The notes under the pieces are model-generated. The model did not search any database, was not told where the DNA came from, and saw only the letters and a program-made list of their open reading frames with translations. Positions 51,648-61,653 of a stretch of 64,000 bases of DNA are shown piece by piece. A program made the translations under genes and the position numbers. Position 1 is the first letter of the stretch. Each line of letters begins with the position of its first letter. Source of the DNA: Promicromonospora sp042731755 (GTDB taxonomy: Bacteria > Actinomycetota > Actinomycetes > Actinomycetales > Cellulomonadaceae); NCBI RefSeq assembly GCF_042731755.1, contig NZ_JBHWLR010000008.1:186001-250000 (forward strand), given 5' to 3'.

Positions 51648-54152
51648 CTACCCGAAGATGCCTCCACCGTCCCCGGACGGGTCGTCGGTCGGGTCGTCAC
51701 CAGGTCCGGTGGAGATCACGAGGGTCACCTCGCTGCCCTTCGGCACCTCCGAGCCCTCGCCCGGGTCCACCGAGATCACCGAGCCCTCGGGCACGGTGTC
51801 CGACGGTGCCTCCTGGGTCACCGGGGTGAGCTCCGCGTCCTGAAGCTGCTGCTCGGCGTCGCCCTGCTCCCGGTTGGTCAGGCCCCACGGCACCGTGGTG
51901 GTCTCCACCTCGGCCTGGGACCCGTTGGAGACCTGGACCTCGATCTCCGAGTTCCGGTCGACCTCCTCACCCGCGTGCTCGACGTCGAGCACGGTGCCCA
52001 CGGGTTCCGCGCTGTCCACGGGCACCTGCACGGGCACGAGCTGCAGACCGCCGAGCGCCGCCGCCGCGGCCACGAACTGCTGGCCGACCAGGTTGTCGGG
52101 CACCACGACCGTCTCCTCGGGCTCCTCGGAGGGGCTCGTGGTCGGTGACGGCGTCGCGGACGGCTCCGGCGCCGGCGGCGTGTACTCGGGAAGGCCCACG
52201 ACGTCCATGCCCTCGGTGGCCTTGAGCATGTAGGCGGTCCACGCCTTGACCGGCCAGGTTCCACCGGTGATCTGCTCGTAGCCGCCGAACGGCTTGATCT
52301 GCTCGTACCGGTTCGCGTCGGTGTTGTACTCGTAGAGGCCGACGACGGTGGTGAGCTGCGGCACGAAGCCGGCGAACCACGCCGACATGTTGTCGTTCGA
52401 GGAGCCGGTCTTTCCCGCGGCCGGCCGTTCGAGCTCCAGCGCGGGCATGCCGGACCCCTCCTCGACGACCTTGCTCATCGCGTACGTCGCCGCGGCCATG
52501 ACATCGGGTTCGAACATGTCCTCGCCGGCGCTCGACCCCTCGTAGATCAGCTCGTCGCCGTTCTTCACCTCGACCACCATGTGCGGAGTGGTGCGGTAGC
52601 CCTGGGCGGCGATGGTGGAGTAGGCGTGCGCCAGGTCCACGTTGGTCACGTAGGCAGTGCCGAGCACGTTGGCCAGGTTGCCGCCGATGGCGCAGCAGTC
52701 ACGGGTGTCCGGGTCGTCGTCGGCCTGCGGGATGCCGAGGTCGTAGCCGACCTGCGCCGTCGTCTCCGGGCCGATGTCCTTGTTGAGCTGGCCGTAGACC
52801 ACGTTCACCGAGTTCGCGGTGGCGTCGACCAGGTCGAGGCTGTTCCACGAGTCGTTGTTGAAGTTGTACAGCGGCACGTCGGGACCGTCCGGCGTCTGCT
52901 TCCAGCCCTCGATCACCGTCCCGTCGACCGCGCTGTACCGCTTGTTGAGCTGGAAGCCCTCCTTCAGCGCGCCGATCAGGGTGAACGGCTTGAACGTCGA
53001 CGCGCCCTGCGCCTCGAACGTCGCGGCGTTGGTCGGGTAGACCGAGTAGTCCGGGCCGCCGTACATCGCCTTGATCTCGCCCGTCGCCGGGTCGATCGAC
53101 GTCAGCGACGCGCGCGCGAACTTGCTCGCGTCCTCGGGCAGCTTCATGGTCTCGGCGGCGGCGGCCTGCATCTTGCGGTCGATCGAGGTGTGGATCTCGT
53201 AGCCCATCTTGGTGAGCTGGTCGGCCGTGATGCCCTGCCGGTCGAGCTCGTTGGCCACCTGCTCCAGCAGGTAGGCGGTGCGGTTGTCGCCGGAACCCTG
53301 GGTGTACTTGATGAGCTTGGGGTACTCGGCAGCCTTCTGGTCCGCCTGGCTGATGTAGCCCTGCTCCACCATCAGGTTCAGCGTGCGCTCCCAGCGCGCC
53401 TTCGCCTGCGCCTCGGCGCCCTCGCCCTGCCGCGGGTCCCAGTAGGTCGGGTTCGGGATAATGCCCGCGAGGAACGCGGACTCGGAGATGGTCATCTCCT
53501 TGGCCGAGTGCCCGAAGTACGCCTTGGACGCGGCCTCGACACCGTACGCACCACGACCCAGGTAGATGGTGTTGACGTACCCCTCCAGCACCTGGTTCTT
53601 GGACTGCTGCTGGGTCACCTTGAGGGCGATGATCGCTTCCTTGAGCTTGGACGAGTACGTCGCGTACTCCACACCCACGTAGTAGTTCTCGACGTACTGC
53701 TGCGTCAGCGTCGACGCACCCTGCCGGTCGCCACCGGTCAGGTTGTTGAGCGCCGCCCGGGCGATGCCCAGGGGGTTGATGCCGAGGTGGGTCTGGAAGC
53801 TCTGGTCCTCCGACGAGATGATCGCCTGCGTCACCTGGGGCGGGAGGTCGGCCAGCGCCACGATGGTGCGGTCCTGGGCGGCGAACTTCCCGAGCGGCTT
53901 GCCGTCGGAGTAGTACACCGTCGTCGTCTCTGAGCGCACCGTGCCCAGCTCGTTCGGGACGGGCACGCTGATCCAGGCGGAGATCAGGACGCCGGCGACG
54001 AGCGACGTGCCGGTCAGCAGCGTTCCCACGACGAACCGCCACGACGGGACCCACGCGCGGATCCCGGTGCGGTACGGCCGGGGATAGTTCCAGATCCCCT
54101 CCCGGCGCCGGGGTGTCTGCGGCCAGATCGGAGGGGGACTCCAGTTCGACAC
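51648..54152 (-). CDS. Class A penicillin-binding protein with two PASTA domains (2)
   Basis: 834 residues with the same plan as its neighbour: NWSPPPIWPQTPRRREGIWN at the cytoplasmic start, a membrane segment at about 40-62, GT51 with catalytic Glu115 in SSEDQSFQTHLGIN, GASTLTQQYVEN, then STFK, SVN (TANSVNVVYGQ) and KTGSS of the transpeptidase, and two PASTA repeats. Of the first 44 residues, 37 match paralogue 1, and there is no gap through residue 120. Both catalytic sites are intact, so both proteins should be active. The GTG at 54152 follows GAGGAAGAGG. A Cys pair (DCC) sits in the transpeptidase domain. Confidence 0.95.
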   Translation of the reverse strand: MSNWSPPPIWPQTPRRREGIWNYPRPYRTGIRAWVPSWRFVVGTLLTGTSLVAGVLISAWISVPVPNELGTVRSETTTVYYSDGKPLGKFAAQDRTIVALADLPPQVTQAIISSEDQSFQTHLGINPLGIARAALNNLTGGDRQGASTLTQQYVENYYVGVEYATYSSKLKEAIIALKVTQQQSKNQVLEGYVNTIYLGRGAYGVEAASKAYFGHSAKEMTISESAFLAGIIPNPTYWDPRQGEGAEAQAKARWERTLNLMVEQGYISQADQKAAEYPKLIKYTQGSGDNRTAYLLEQVANELDRQGITADQLTKMGYEIHTSIDRKMQAAAAETMKLPEDASKFARASLTSIDPATGEIKAMYGGPDYSVYPTNAATFEAQGASTFKPFTLIGALKEGFQLNKRYSAVDGTVIEGWKQTPDGPDVPLYNFNNDSWNSLDLVDATANSVNVVYGQLNKDIGPETTAQVGYDLGIPQADDDPDTRDCCAIGGNLANVLGTAYVTNVDLAHAYSTIAAQGYRTTPHMVVEVKNGDELIYEGSSAGEDMFEPDVMAAATYAMSKVVEEGSGMPALELERPAAGKTGSSNDNMSAWFAGFVPQLTTVVGLYEYNTDANRYEQIKPFGGYEQITGGTWPVKAWTAYMLKATEGMDVVGLPEYTPPAPEPSATPSPTTSPSEEPEETVVVPDNLVGQQFVAAAAALGGLQLVPVQVPVDSAEPVGTVLDVEHAGEEVDRNSEIEVQVSNGSQAEVETTTVPWGLTNREQGDAEQQLQDAELTPVTQEAPSDTVPEGSVISVDPGEGSEVPKGSEVTLVISTGPGDDPTDDPSGDGGGIFG

Positions 54153-54482
54153 AACAGCCTCTTCCTCGTTCGGACTCGGGGACCCGCCGGCGTGCGTGAC
54201 GCACCTGCCACGGCGGACCACCCGAAACCATAGGGGATTCACCCTCTAGCGCAGTAGCCCGATCCGTCCACATCACCCCACGCGGGATATTTCACCGCAT
54301 GGTCAACCCAGTCCGTATGCCCTCACTTCACATTTCTTCCACGTCCGCGATGGAACCCCTGCCCAACCGCGACGGATTGCGCGCCGACGGCGGCGTGCTT
54401 ATTCTCTCGATGTATCGACTCGATACATCGTGTAGAACGAAGTTGACCCGGCCCGCCGGGTTCTTCCGGGAGGGAGGTCGCC
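54153..54482. other. Non-coding gap upstream of padR and PBP gene 2
   Basis: No gene is supported here. It carries the promoter of the second penicillin-binding protein (minus) and that of padR-ino1 (plus). For the latter a possible -35 TTGCGC (54377-54382) and -10 TATTCT (54400-54405) stand 17 bases apart, just ahead of the palindrome at 54408-54430. The match to consensus is modest. Confidence 0.5.
54408..54430. promoter_or_regulatory. 23-bp perfect palindrome, likely PadR operator
   Basis: CGATGTATCGA (54408-54418) and TCGATACATCG (54420-54430) are perfect arms around one central C. It includes ATGT and ACAT at its edges, as PadR-family operators often do. It lies 52 bases before the padR start and just after a possible -10 box, so binding there would block the padR-ino1 transcript. 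Confidence 0.75.
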
Positions 54483-55126
54483 GTGCGTAGTCGGTCCGAC
54501 GTGCTGGAGACCGCCGTCCTCGGCCTCCTGAACGAATCCCCGTTGCACGGGTACGAGCTCCGCAAGCGCCTCAACCTGGTGCTGGGCTCGTTCCGTGCCT
54601 TCTCTTACGGCACGCTCTACCCGGCCCTGAAGGGCCTGGTCACGCGGGGTCTGATCGCGACCACCGAGAGCGAGCCGACGCCGTCGTCACCCCGCAAGGG
54701 GAAGGCCGGGATCCCCGGCCGGACCGCCAAACCCATCCCCCTCGGACGTCGTCGGGTGGTCTACGAGCTGACCGCCGAGGGCAAGGAGCACCTCCAGTCC
54801 GTCCTGGCCACCGCCGGGCCAGCAGCCTGGGAGGACGACAACTTCGACGTGCGGTTCGCGCTGTTCGGGCAGACCGACGCCGAGACCCGCCTCCGGGTGC
54901 TCGAGGGCCGGCGCACCCGGCTGACCGAGCGCCTGGAGGCCTTCCGGGAGTCCACGACCCATCCGCGGTCGAGACTCGACGAATATGCGCTCGAGCTCCG
55001 GCGTTTCGGGCTCGAGAAGGTCGAGCGCGAAGTGCACTGGCTCGACAGCCTCATCTCCACCGAGCGGGGACGCGCCGCGGCGCAGAGCCCCGCACCGCAG
55101 CAGGAACAAACGAAGAAGGAGCGAGG

Positions 55127-55130
<4 letters not shown>
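54483..55130 (+). CDS. PadR-family transcriptional regulator
   Basis: 215 residues. The winged helix (1-100) has DVLETAVLGLLNESPLHGYE, LRKRLNL and FSYGTLYPALKGLVTRGLI. A loop of about 30 residues (PTPSSPRKGKAGIPGRTAKP) is inserted before the wing strand RRRVVYELTAEGKEHL. The C-terminal helices (110-200) form the dimer coil. It is the homologue, by position and size, of the PadR gene beside ino1 in mycobacteria. The GTG at 54483 follows GGGAGG. Its stop overlaps the ino1 start (ATGA), so it probably controls myo-inositol synthesis and itself through the upstream palindrome. Confidence 0.92.
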
Positions 55131-56218
<1,088 letters not shown>

Positions 56219-56257
56219 CACGGAGCGCCTGACGCGCCGGACGCCCGCCCGGACGGA

Positions 56258-56289
56258 CGCCCTGTCGAGACCCAGACCTCGACAGGGCG
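56258..56289. terminator. Two-way terminator between ino1 and the subtilase gene
   Basis: CGCCCTGTCGAG (56258-56269) pairs perfectly with CTCGACAGGGCG (56278-56289) over an 8-base loop. An outer, nearly matched pair (CGCCCGCCCGG with CCGGACGGGCG) encloses it. It lies between the stops of two convergent genes. Confidence 0.85.
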
Positions 56290-56326
56290 GCCGCCGGACG
56301 GGCGACCTGTTTCGCGAGACCGCCTG

Positions 56327-59300
56327 TTACAGCGCGGTCAGCCCGAAGTTGTAGACCGTGGTCTGGCCCGCGATGATCTGGGCCTTCTTGGTCGCCGGGA
56401 CGAACCCGTCGGCCGAGACGGTCACCTGCAGCGGGGCGTTGGACTTCTGCATCCAGTACGAGTACGTACCTTCGGCGTCGGTCCGCAGCACCACGTCGTA
56501 CGAGACACCGTCGAGGGCCACCACCGCGTCCTCGATCGGCGCACCGCCGCCGCTCACCGTGCCCGTGATCTTGCCCCAGCCCGCGGGCGCCTTCACCGAC
56601 ATGGTCGCCGTCACCGGGGTGACGTCGTACGGCGTGTTGTTACCGATGTTGATGGACGCCGTGTAGGTGCCCGGCTGGTCGACGGCGGCCGTGATGGTCG
56701 CCACCGCCGTCACGCTCTTGCCCGGCGCCAGGGTGAACGACGGCGGCTGGACGTCCAGCCACTCGACGCCACCACCGCTGCCGGCCACCTCACCGGTCAC
56801 GTCGATGACCAGGTTGGAGTCCGGGAAGCCCAGGCTGTCGGCGGTCGTCGGCTCCGGGGTACCGCAGCCGTCCGAGGCGAGGTAGGTCGGGCTGGTCTCC
56901 GCGGCGGGGTTGCCGCCCACGTAGATGGCCGTGCCCGCGACCTCGACCACGAGGATGTCGTCCGGGGCGATGGTCGCCGAGGCGTCGATCGGCACCGTGT
57001 ACCAGGAGCCGAAGTCGTCGGTCACGGTGACCTGGCCCGACCCGATCGGGGTCAGGTTGGCGTACGTGAACGCGCCCGACAGCGTGTAGAGGGTGACCGT
57101 TGCCGTGGTCGACGGCGTGGCCACCTCCTGGATCCCGAACGTGACGCTGGTCGGCTGGAAGCCGGCCGTGATGCCGAAGTCACCCGGGGTGTAGGTGCGC
57201 AGCAGCTTGGTGACACCCGACGGGCAGGCCACCGAGCTCGCCGCGACGATCTCGTGCGAGGTCGAGTGCGACAGGACGACCTCGTCGGCAGCCACGTCCG
57301 GGTAGGCCGCCGCGGCGACCTGGCCCGTGGCGACGCCGGCGGAAGCGCTGCTGCGCAGGCCGGTGAGCTTGCTGCCGCCGGACGAGAACGGCAGCTTGGC
57401 CGCCGTCGCCTTGCCCTGGACACCCTTCACGACGCCGCTCGTCGACGCGGTGTCGCCACCGAGCACGACGTACTCGCCGCCACGCGCAGCCAGGTCCACC
57501 TCGGCCGGCGCGGAGCCGGTGTTGGTGATCTTGATGTTGCGCGAGGCGGAGCCGCCGATCGCCAGGCTGGCGTCGATGGCGGTCTTCGAGACCGTCAGCT
57601 TGCCGGCCTTGAGCTGGGCGCTCACGGTGACGTCGGAGCCCTCGCCGACCACGGATGCGGTCTTGGTGGCCGACTGGTAGTCGTCCGCCGCGATCTCGAC
57701 CGAGTAGTCACCCAGGCTCACCAGGGTGGAGTAGGTGCCGTCCGCCGCGGTGGTCGCGGTGACCTCCGTGCCGTCCGCCGAGGTCAGGGTGACGTCGGCG
57801 CCCTCGATCGGCTCCTGCGTGTTGAAGTCCTCGACCACGCCCGCCACGGTGGCGACCGGCGGGGCGTCGAACGCGATCGACAGGCCCTCCGACAGCACCG
57901 GGGAGTTGTACGAGAACTGCGTGGCGACGGTACCGGCGGCGTTCTCCACACCGATGGTGGCCGAGCTGCCCTTCGCGCCGGCGGTGTCGGTCACGGCGCC
58001 GTACCCGAAGGTCACGTCACCGTTGGCCAGCAGCGTCACCGAGAAGTTCAGCCGGTCGGTCGCGGTGTCGTACTTCCGGATGTTGCGCCACTCCAGCACG
58101 TAGGCGTCCACGCCGTCGACCGTGGTCGTCGCCGAGTACAGGCCGGCGGCCGAGTCGAGGTTGAGGTCGTCCCAGTACGGGTAGAGCGCCGCGTTGGGCA
58201 CGGCCGCCGACGGGATCGTCGTGTTGGCGTACGCGTTGGTGGCGGCCAGGAAGTTGATGTGGCCGTTGGTCGTCACGAACGCCCGGGCGTACTCCTCGCC
58301 GTAGAACGGGAAGGAGAACGGCAGGTTCACGGACGTCGACGCGTCGTCGCCCGACAGGGTCACGAGGGTGTCGCCCTGGCGGTAGTCGGCGGTCGTGACC
58401 GAGCACGAGTAGCCGCCGGCGTCGACGTTCGGGACGATGTCGATGTCCACGTCCTCCGCGCCGTCGACCACGAGCTCGCCGTCGTAAGGAGCGGCGCAAC
58501 CGCCCAGCTGGACGGACAGGGAGTAGGTGCCCTCGGGCACGTCGGCGAACGCGAACGTGCCGTCCGCACCGGTCGTGACCGGCTCGTACGGTGAGCCGCG
58601 GAGCGTGACCGGCGTGCCGGCGACCGGCTCACCGGACCCCTCGAGCTGGACCGTACCCGTGACGGCGTGCCGCGGGGCCGACTCCAGGGTGATGGCGACC
58701 GTCTCGGCCTGGTCCACGTCCACCGTCACGGCGGCGGGCGCCGAGGTGAGGTAGCCGAAGGCCGAGGCCGACACGCTGTAGTCGCCGGCGAGGACCGTCG
58801 CCGACCAGGCGCCGGACTCGTCCGTGGAGACCGTCCGGTCCCGCTCGCCGTCGACGACGACCGACGCGTTGGCGATCGGCGTGCCGGAGGCGTCCGCGAC
58901 GGTGCCCGAGACGGTGCCGGTACCGGCGGTCGGAGCAGCCTCCACGAGCGCGGCGACGTCGAGCTTGCCCTCGCCCCAGACGTTGTTGCGCTCCGGGGTA
59001 CCACCGCAGGAGAGGTCCTCGGTGTCGATGGCGGTCTCGTCGAGGAGCGCGATGGTGCCCTCGATGTCGCCGACCAGCGACGGAGCGGCGCTCCACAGCA
59101 GCGCGATGGCGCCCGCGAGGTGCGGGGTGGCCATGGACGTGCCGCTGAAGTTCGCGTAACCACCACCGGGGATGGAGGAGCGCACGTTCACGCCCGGGGC
59201 CGCGATGTTCGGCAGCAGGGTGCCCTCACGCCCCGGACCACGCGCCGAGAACGACGCGATGGCGCCGTTCACGTCGAACGCGCCGACCGAGTAGGTGTGC

Positions 59301-60415
59301 GTGAACGAGCCGGGGAACCGGCCCGACTCACAGGACGGCCCCTCGTTGCCGCCGGCCCAGGCACCGAAGATGCCCGCGGCGTTCCAGGCCTGCGTCTCGG
59401 CGCTCATCCAGTCCTCGGGCAGGTCGACGCCCGGCGGGATGCCCCACGAGTTGCTGACCACGTGCGGCCGCTTCGACGGGTCCGCGTCGCTGCCGTCCGC
59501 GCGGGTCGGGGCGAGGAACCACTGCGCGTTGGCGAGGTAGTCGTCCCAGGCACAGCCGGCGTTGTCGATGCAGTTCGCCGCGATCCAGGTGGCGTCGGGT
59601 GCGACGCCGATCTGGTTGGCGCCCGTGCCGCCGACGATGGTGCCCATGGTGTGGGTACCGTGCTGGCCGGAGTCGCAGGGTGCGCCGCCGTCGCAGGTGT
59701 CGGGGATGTCGAAGTAGTTGTAGTCGTTGTCGTACGTACCGTCGGCGTTGTACCCGCGGTACTTGCTCTGCAGCGCCGGGTGGGTGGCGTCCACGCCGGT
59801 GTCGAAGTTCGCCACCACGATGCCGGAGCCGGTGTAGCCCTGCTCCCACACCTCGGGTGCGTTGATCGCGTCGAGGCCCCACTCGACGGCGGCCGCGGTC
59901 TTCTCGCCGGACGGCGTCTTCTCGACCGGCTTCTCGTACTGCATCGTGATCTGCTCGTGGATGCCGGCGACCGTGCTGCTGGACGCGAGGCTCTCGGCGA
60001 GCGCGAGCGAGCCGTCGTCGACGAAGATCGCGTTGTTGATCCAGTAGCTCTGGAAGTCCGCGCCGGCCGCCGTCAGCTCCTTGGCCACCGAGGCCTGGGA
60101 CTTCTTGGCCGTGGCGTGCAGCGCGTCGTAGACGAACTGACCGCGCTCGTCCCAGTCGGCGATGTCCTCGGCCGGTGCCAGGTCCGCCTGGTCCGTGAAC
60201 TGGATCCAGAAGTCCGCGGTCTTCTTGTCCTCGAGCTGGGTGAGGACCTTGGCGCTGAGCTTCTCCTCGGGCTCGTCGGCGGCGGCAAGGGTGGTCGTCG
60301 GGACGGTCTGGGCGAGCGCTGCTGGCGCAACGGTCACCGCTGAGGTTGCCAGGAGTGCGAGCGCCGTTGTGACGGCGGTCGTCGCCCTCCCTGCAATTTT
60401 CCTGCGACGGTACAT
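56327..60415 (-). CDS. Secreted S8 subtilase with repeat modules
   Basis: 1362 residues. A signal peptide (to about residue 35) and an I9-type propeptide (about 55-155) precede the protease. The triad is Asp205 (VVANFDTGVDATHP), His252 (GQHGTHTMG) and Ser427 (FSGTSMATPHLAG), with oxyanion Asn357 in AGGNEGP: a bacillopeptidase F/Vpr-type enzyme. Beyond about 500 come several carboxypeptidase-regulatory-like beta modules (GTVADASGTPIANASVVVDG, GTVQLEGSGEPVAGTPVTLR, GVVEDFNTQEPIEGADVTLT and a last near 1290), and between them a beta-rich domain of the type found in extracellular enzymes. No cell-wall anchor is seen. The ATG at 60415 follows GGAGG. It should digest proteins outside the cell. Confidence 0.95.
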   Translation of the reverse strand: MYRRRKIAGRATTAVTTALALLATSAVTVAPAALAQTVPTTTLAAADEPEEKLSAKVLTQLEDKKTADFWIQFTDQADLAPAEDIADWDERGQFVYDALHATAKKSQASVAKELTAAGADFQSYWINNAIFVDDGSLALAESLASSSTVAGIHEQITMQYEKPVEKTPSGEKTAAAVEWGLDAINAPEVWEQGYTGSGIVVANFDTGVDATHPALQSKYRGYNADGTYDNDYNYFDIPDTCDGGAPCDSGQHGTHTMGTIVGGTGANQIGVAPDATWIAANCIDNAGCAWDDYLANAQWFLAPTRADGSDADPSKRPHVVSNSWGIPPGVDLPEDWMSAETQAWNAAGIFGAWAGGNEGPSCESGRFPGSFTHTYSVGAFDVNGAIASFSARGPGREGTLLPNIAAPGVNVRSSIPGGGYANFSGTSMATPHLAGAIALLWSAAPSLVGDIEGTIALLDETAIDTEDLSCGGTPERNNVWGEGKLDVAALVEAAPTAGTGTVSGTVADASGTPIANASVVVDGERDRTVSTDESGAWSATVLAGDYSVSASAFGYLTSAPAAVTVDVDQAETVAITLESAPRHAVTGTVQLEGSGEPVAGTPVTLRGSPYEPVTTGADGTFAFADVPEGTYSLSVQLGGCAAPYDGELVVDGAEDVDIDIVPNVDAGGYSCSVTTADYRQGDTLVTLSGDDASTSVNLPFSFPFYGEEYARAFVTTNGHINFLAATNAYANTTIPSAAVPNAALYPYWDDLNLDSAAGLYSATTTVDGVDAYVLEWRNIRKYDTATDRLNFSVTLLANGDVTFGYGAVTDTAGAKGSSATIGVENAAGTVATQFSYNSPVLSEGLSIAFDAPPVATVAGVVEDFNTQEPIEGADVTLTSADGTEVTATTAADGTYSTLVSLGDYSVEIAADDYQSATKTASVVGEGSDVTVSAQLKAGKLTVSKTAIDASLAIGGSASRNIKITNTGSAPAEVDLAARGGEYVVLGGDTASTSGVVKGVQGKATAAKLPFSSGGSKLTGLRSSASAGVATGQVAAAAYPDVAADEVVLSHSTSHEIVAASSVACPSGVTKLLRTYTPGDFGITAGFQPTSVTFGIQEVATPSTTATVTLYTLSGAFTYANLTPIGSGQVTVTDDFGSWYTVPIDASATIAPDDILVVEVAGTAIYVGGNPAAETSPTYLASDGCGTPEPTTADSLGFPDSNLVIDVTGEVAGSGGGVEWLDVQPPSFTLAPGKSVTAVATITAAVDQPGTYTASINIGNNTPYDVTPVTATMSVKAPAGWGKITGTVSGGGAPIEDAVVALDGVSYDVVLRTDAEGTYSYWMQKSNAPLQVTVSADGFVPATKKAQIIAGQTTVYNFGLTAL

Positions 60416-60816
60416 GGGGCCTCCATGCTCGGGCGCACCCGCTGCGATGCGGCGGGAGCGCGCGACGGCGATCCACTTGCTGTGGATCGCCCCCTACCGT
60501 CTGCTGGACGCCTCCTGGGAACAAGGTCGGTTCACGGTCGAGCAAAGGTCAGTTTCCGGTCAAGACACGGGCGAAGCCCGACGGCTGCCCTTGTCAAGAG
60601 CCCGGAATCAATTTCACCCCAAGAGCTGTAAAGTTCACCCTATATGACTTCAATTGACGCAATACCGTCACCCGGGCGGGAATGCGCCATATCCCGCACG
60701 CAACGGGCAGGTAACGAAAAATTGACCCACGCGGTACGACTCGGGGGCAAACTGGCGCGCGCCGGCCAGGTTTAACCCGGTCCGCGTCTGAACGGTCGAC
60801 CATGGAGGGCGAGTCA
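60416..60816. other. Non-coding gap upstream of the subtilase
   Basis: No gene is supported in this divergent gap. It is less G+C-rich than its surroundings, with the run GTAAAGTTCACCCTATATG near 60628, and must hold the promoters of the subtilase (minus) and the OmpR-type gene (plus). The only clear structure is the hairpin at 60467-60491. Confidence 0.55.
60467..60491 (-). repeat. Leader hairpin of the subtilase gene
   Basis: GGCGATCCAC (60467-60476) and GTGGATCGCC (60482-60491) form a perfect ten-pair stem with a five-base loop. It stands 52 bases before the subtilase start codon, in what should be its untranslated leader, and may stabilise or gate the messenger RNA. Confidence 0.6.
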
Positions 60817-61620
60817 ATGACGCACGACCCCGCACCAGGATCCACCCCCGGCCTCGTCGTCTGCGTGGGCCTCCCCTCCGACCAGATCATCGAGATCGCC
60901 CGGCTCCTGCGCGGCCAGGCCACGGTGCTCGCCACGCCCGACGCCGACGGGGCACGCGCCGTGCTCACCCAGCAGACCGCGCCGCGGCGCCCCGGCGACG
61001 CACCCTGGCGCGGCCTCGGAACGCAGCCCGAGCGGTTCGACAACCCGGGCCCGGCGGAGGAGCGGTCCTACGGCCGGCACCTCTCCGGGCACCCGACCGA
61101 CCGACTCCCGGACAACCTCACCGACCCGGCGGTACACCCCGCCCCGGAGTTCCTGCCCGCACACTGGACGTCGTCCCCCGTGCTGCCGGTGGCGACGATC
61201 CCCGCGCCGGCCCGTCCGGCGACCGGCACGATGCCGGTCGTCACCGAGGCGATGCGGCCCGTCACGGGTCCGGTTCCTGCCGTCACGGGCGCCATCCCGA
61301 TGGTCGCGCCGCCCACGCTCGAACCGCTGGTGGCCGGGCCGCTGCTCGTGGACCTCGCCGCGCGCGAGGTCACGGCGCTGGGCCGGCGCGTGTACCTGTC
61401 GGCGCGGGAGTTCGACCTGCTCGCGACGCTCGCCCTGGAGGCCGGGCGGGTGTGGTCGTTCGCCGAGCTCACGGCACGGGTGTGGCAGCTGCCCTACCTC
61501 GGTGACTCCGACCCGGTGACGTCCGCGGTCAAGCGGCTGCGCAAGCGGCTCGCGCCGGTGCGCGACGTCGAGGTCGCGTCGGTTCGGGGCGTGGGCTACC
61601 GGCTCAAGGTGTGGGCCTGA
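60817..61620 (+). CDS. OmpR-type DNA-binding protein without a receiver domain
   Basis: 267 residues. The winged helix typical of OmpR/PhoB lies at about 170-265 (LLVDLAAREVTALGRRVYLS, AREFDLLATLALEAGRVWSF and VTSAVKRLRKRLAP, GVGYRLKVWA). The first 60 residues look like the start of an alpha/beta domain (VVCVGLPSDQIIEIARLLRG), but no phospho-acceptor Asp is recognisable. Residues 60-165 are Pro/Ala/Thr-rich and probably disordered, with near-repeats of PVTG and PVVT. The ATG at 60817 has GGAGGG seven bases upstream; an earlier ATG at 60802 lies before that ribosome site. The signal and targets are unknown. Confidence 0.85.
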   Translation: MTHDPAPGSTPGLVVCVGLPSDQIIEIARLLRGQATVLATPDADGARAVLTQQTAPRRPGDAPWRGLGTQPERFDNPGPAEERSYGRHLSGHPTDRLPDNLTDPAVHPAPEFLPAHWTSSPVLPVATIPAPARPATGTMPVVTEAMRPVTGPVPAVTGAIPMVAPPTLEPLVAGPLLVDLAAREVTALGRRVYLSAREFDLLATLALEAGRVWSFAELTARVWQLPYLGDSDPVTSAVKRLRKRLAPVRDVEVASVRGVGYRLKVWA

Positions 61621-61653
61621 CCTGCGCCCGGCCGGGCGAGGCCGCGCCGGGCC

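Noticed and set aside
60425..60631. Small plus-strand open frame of 68 residues before the OmpR-type gene
   Set aside because: No ribosome site, Arg-rich shadow composition, and it overlaps the leader of the subtilase.
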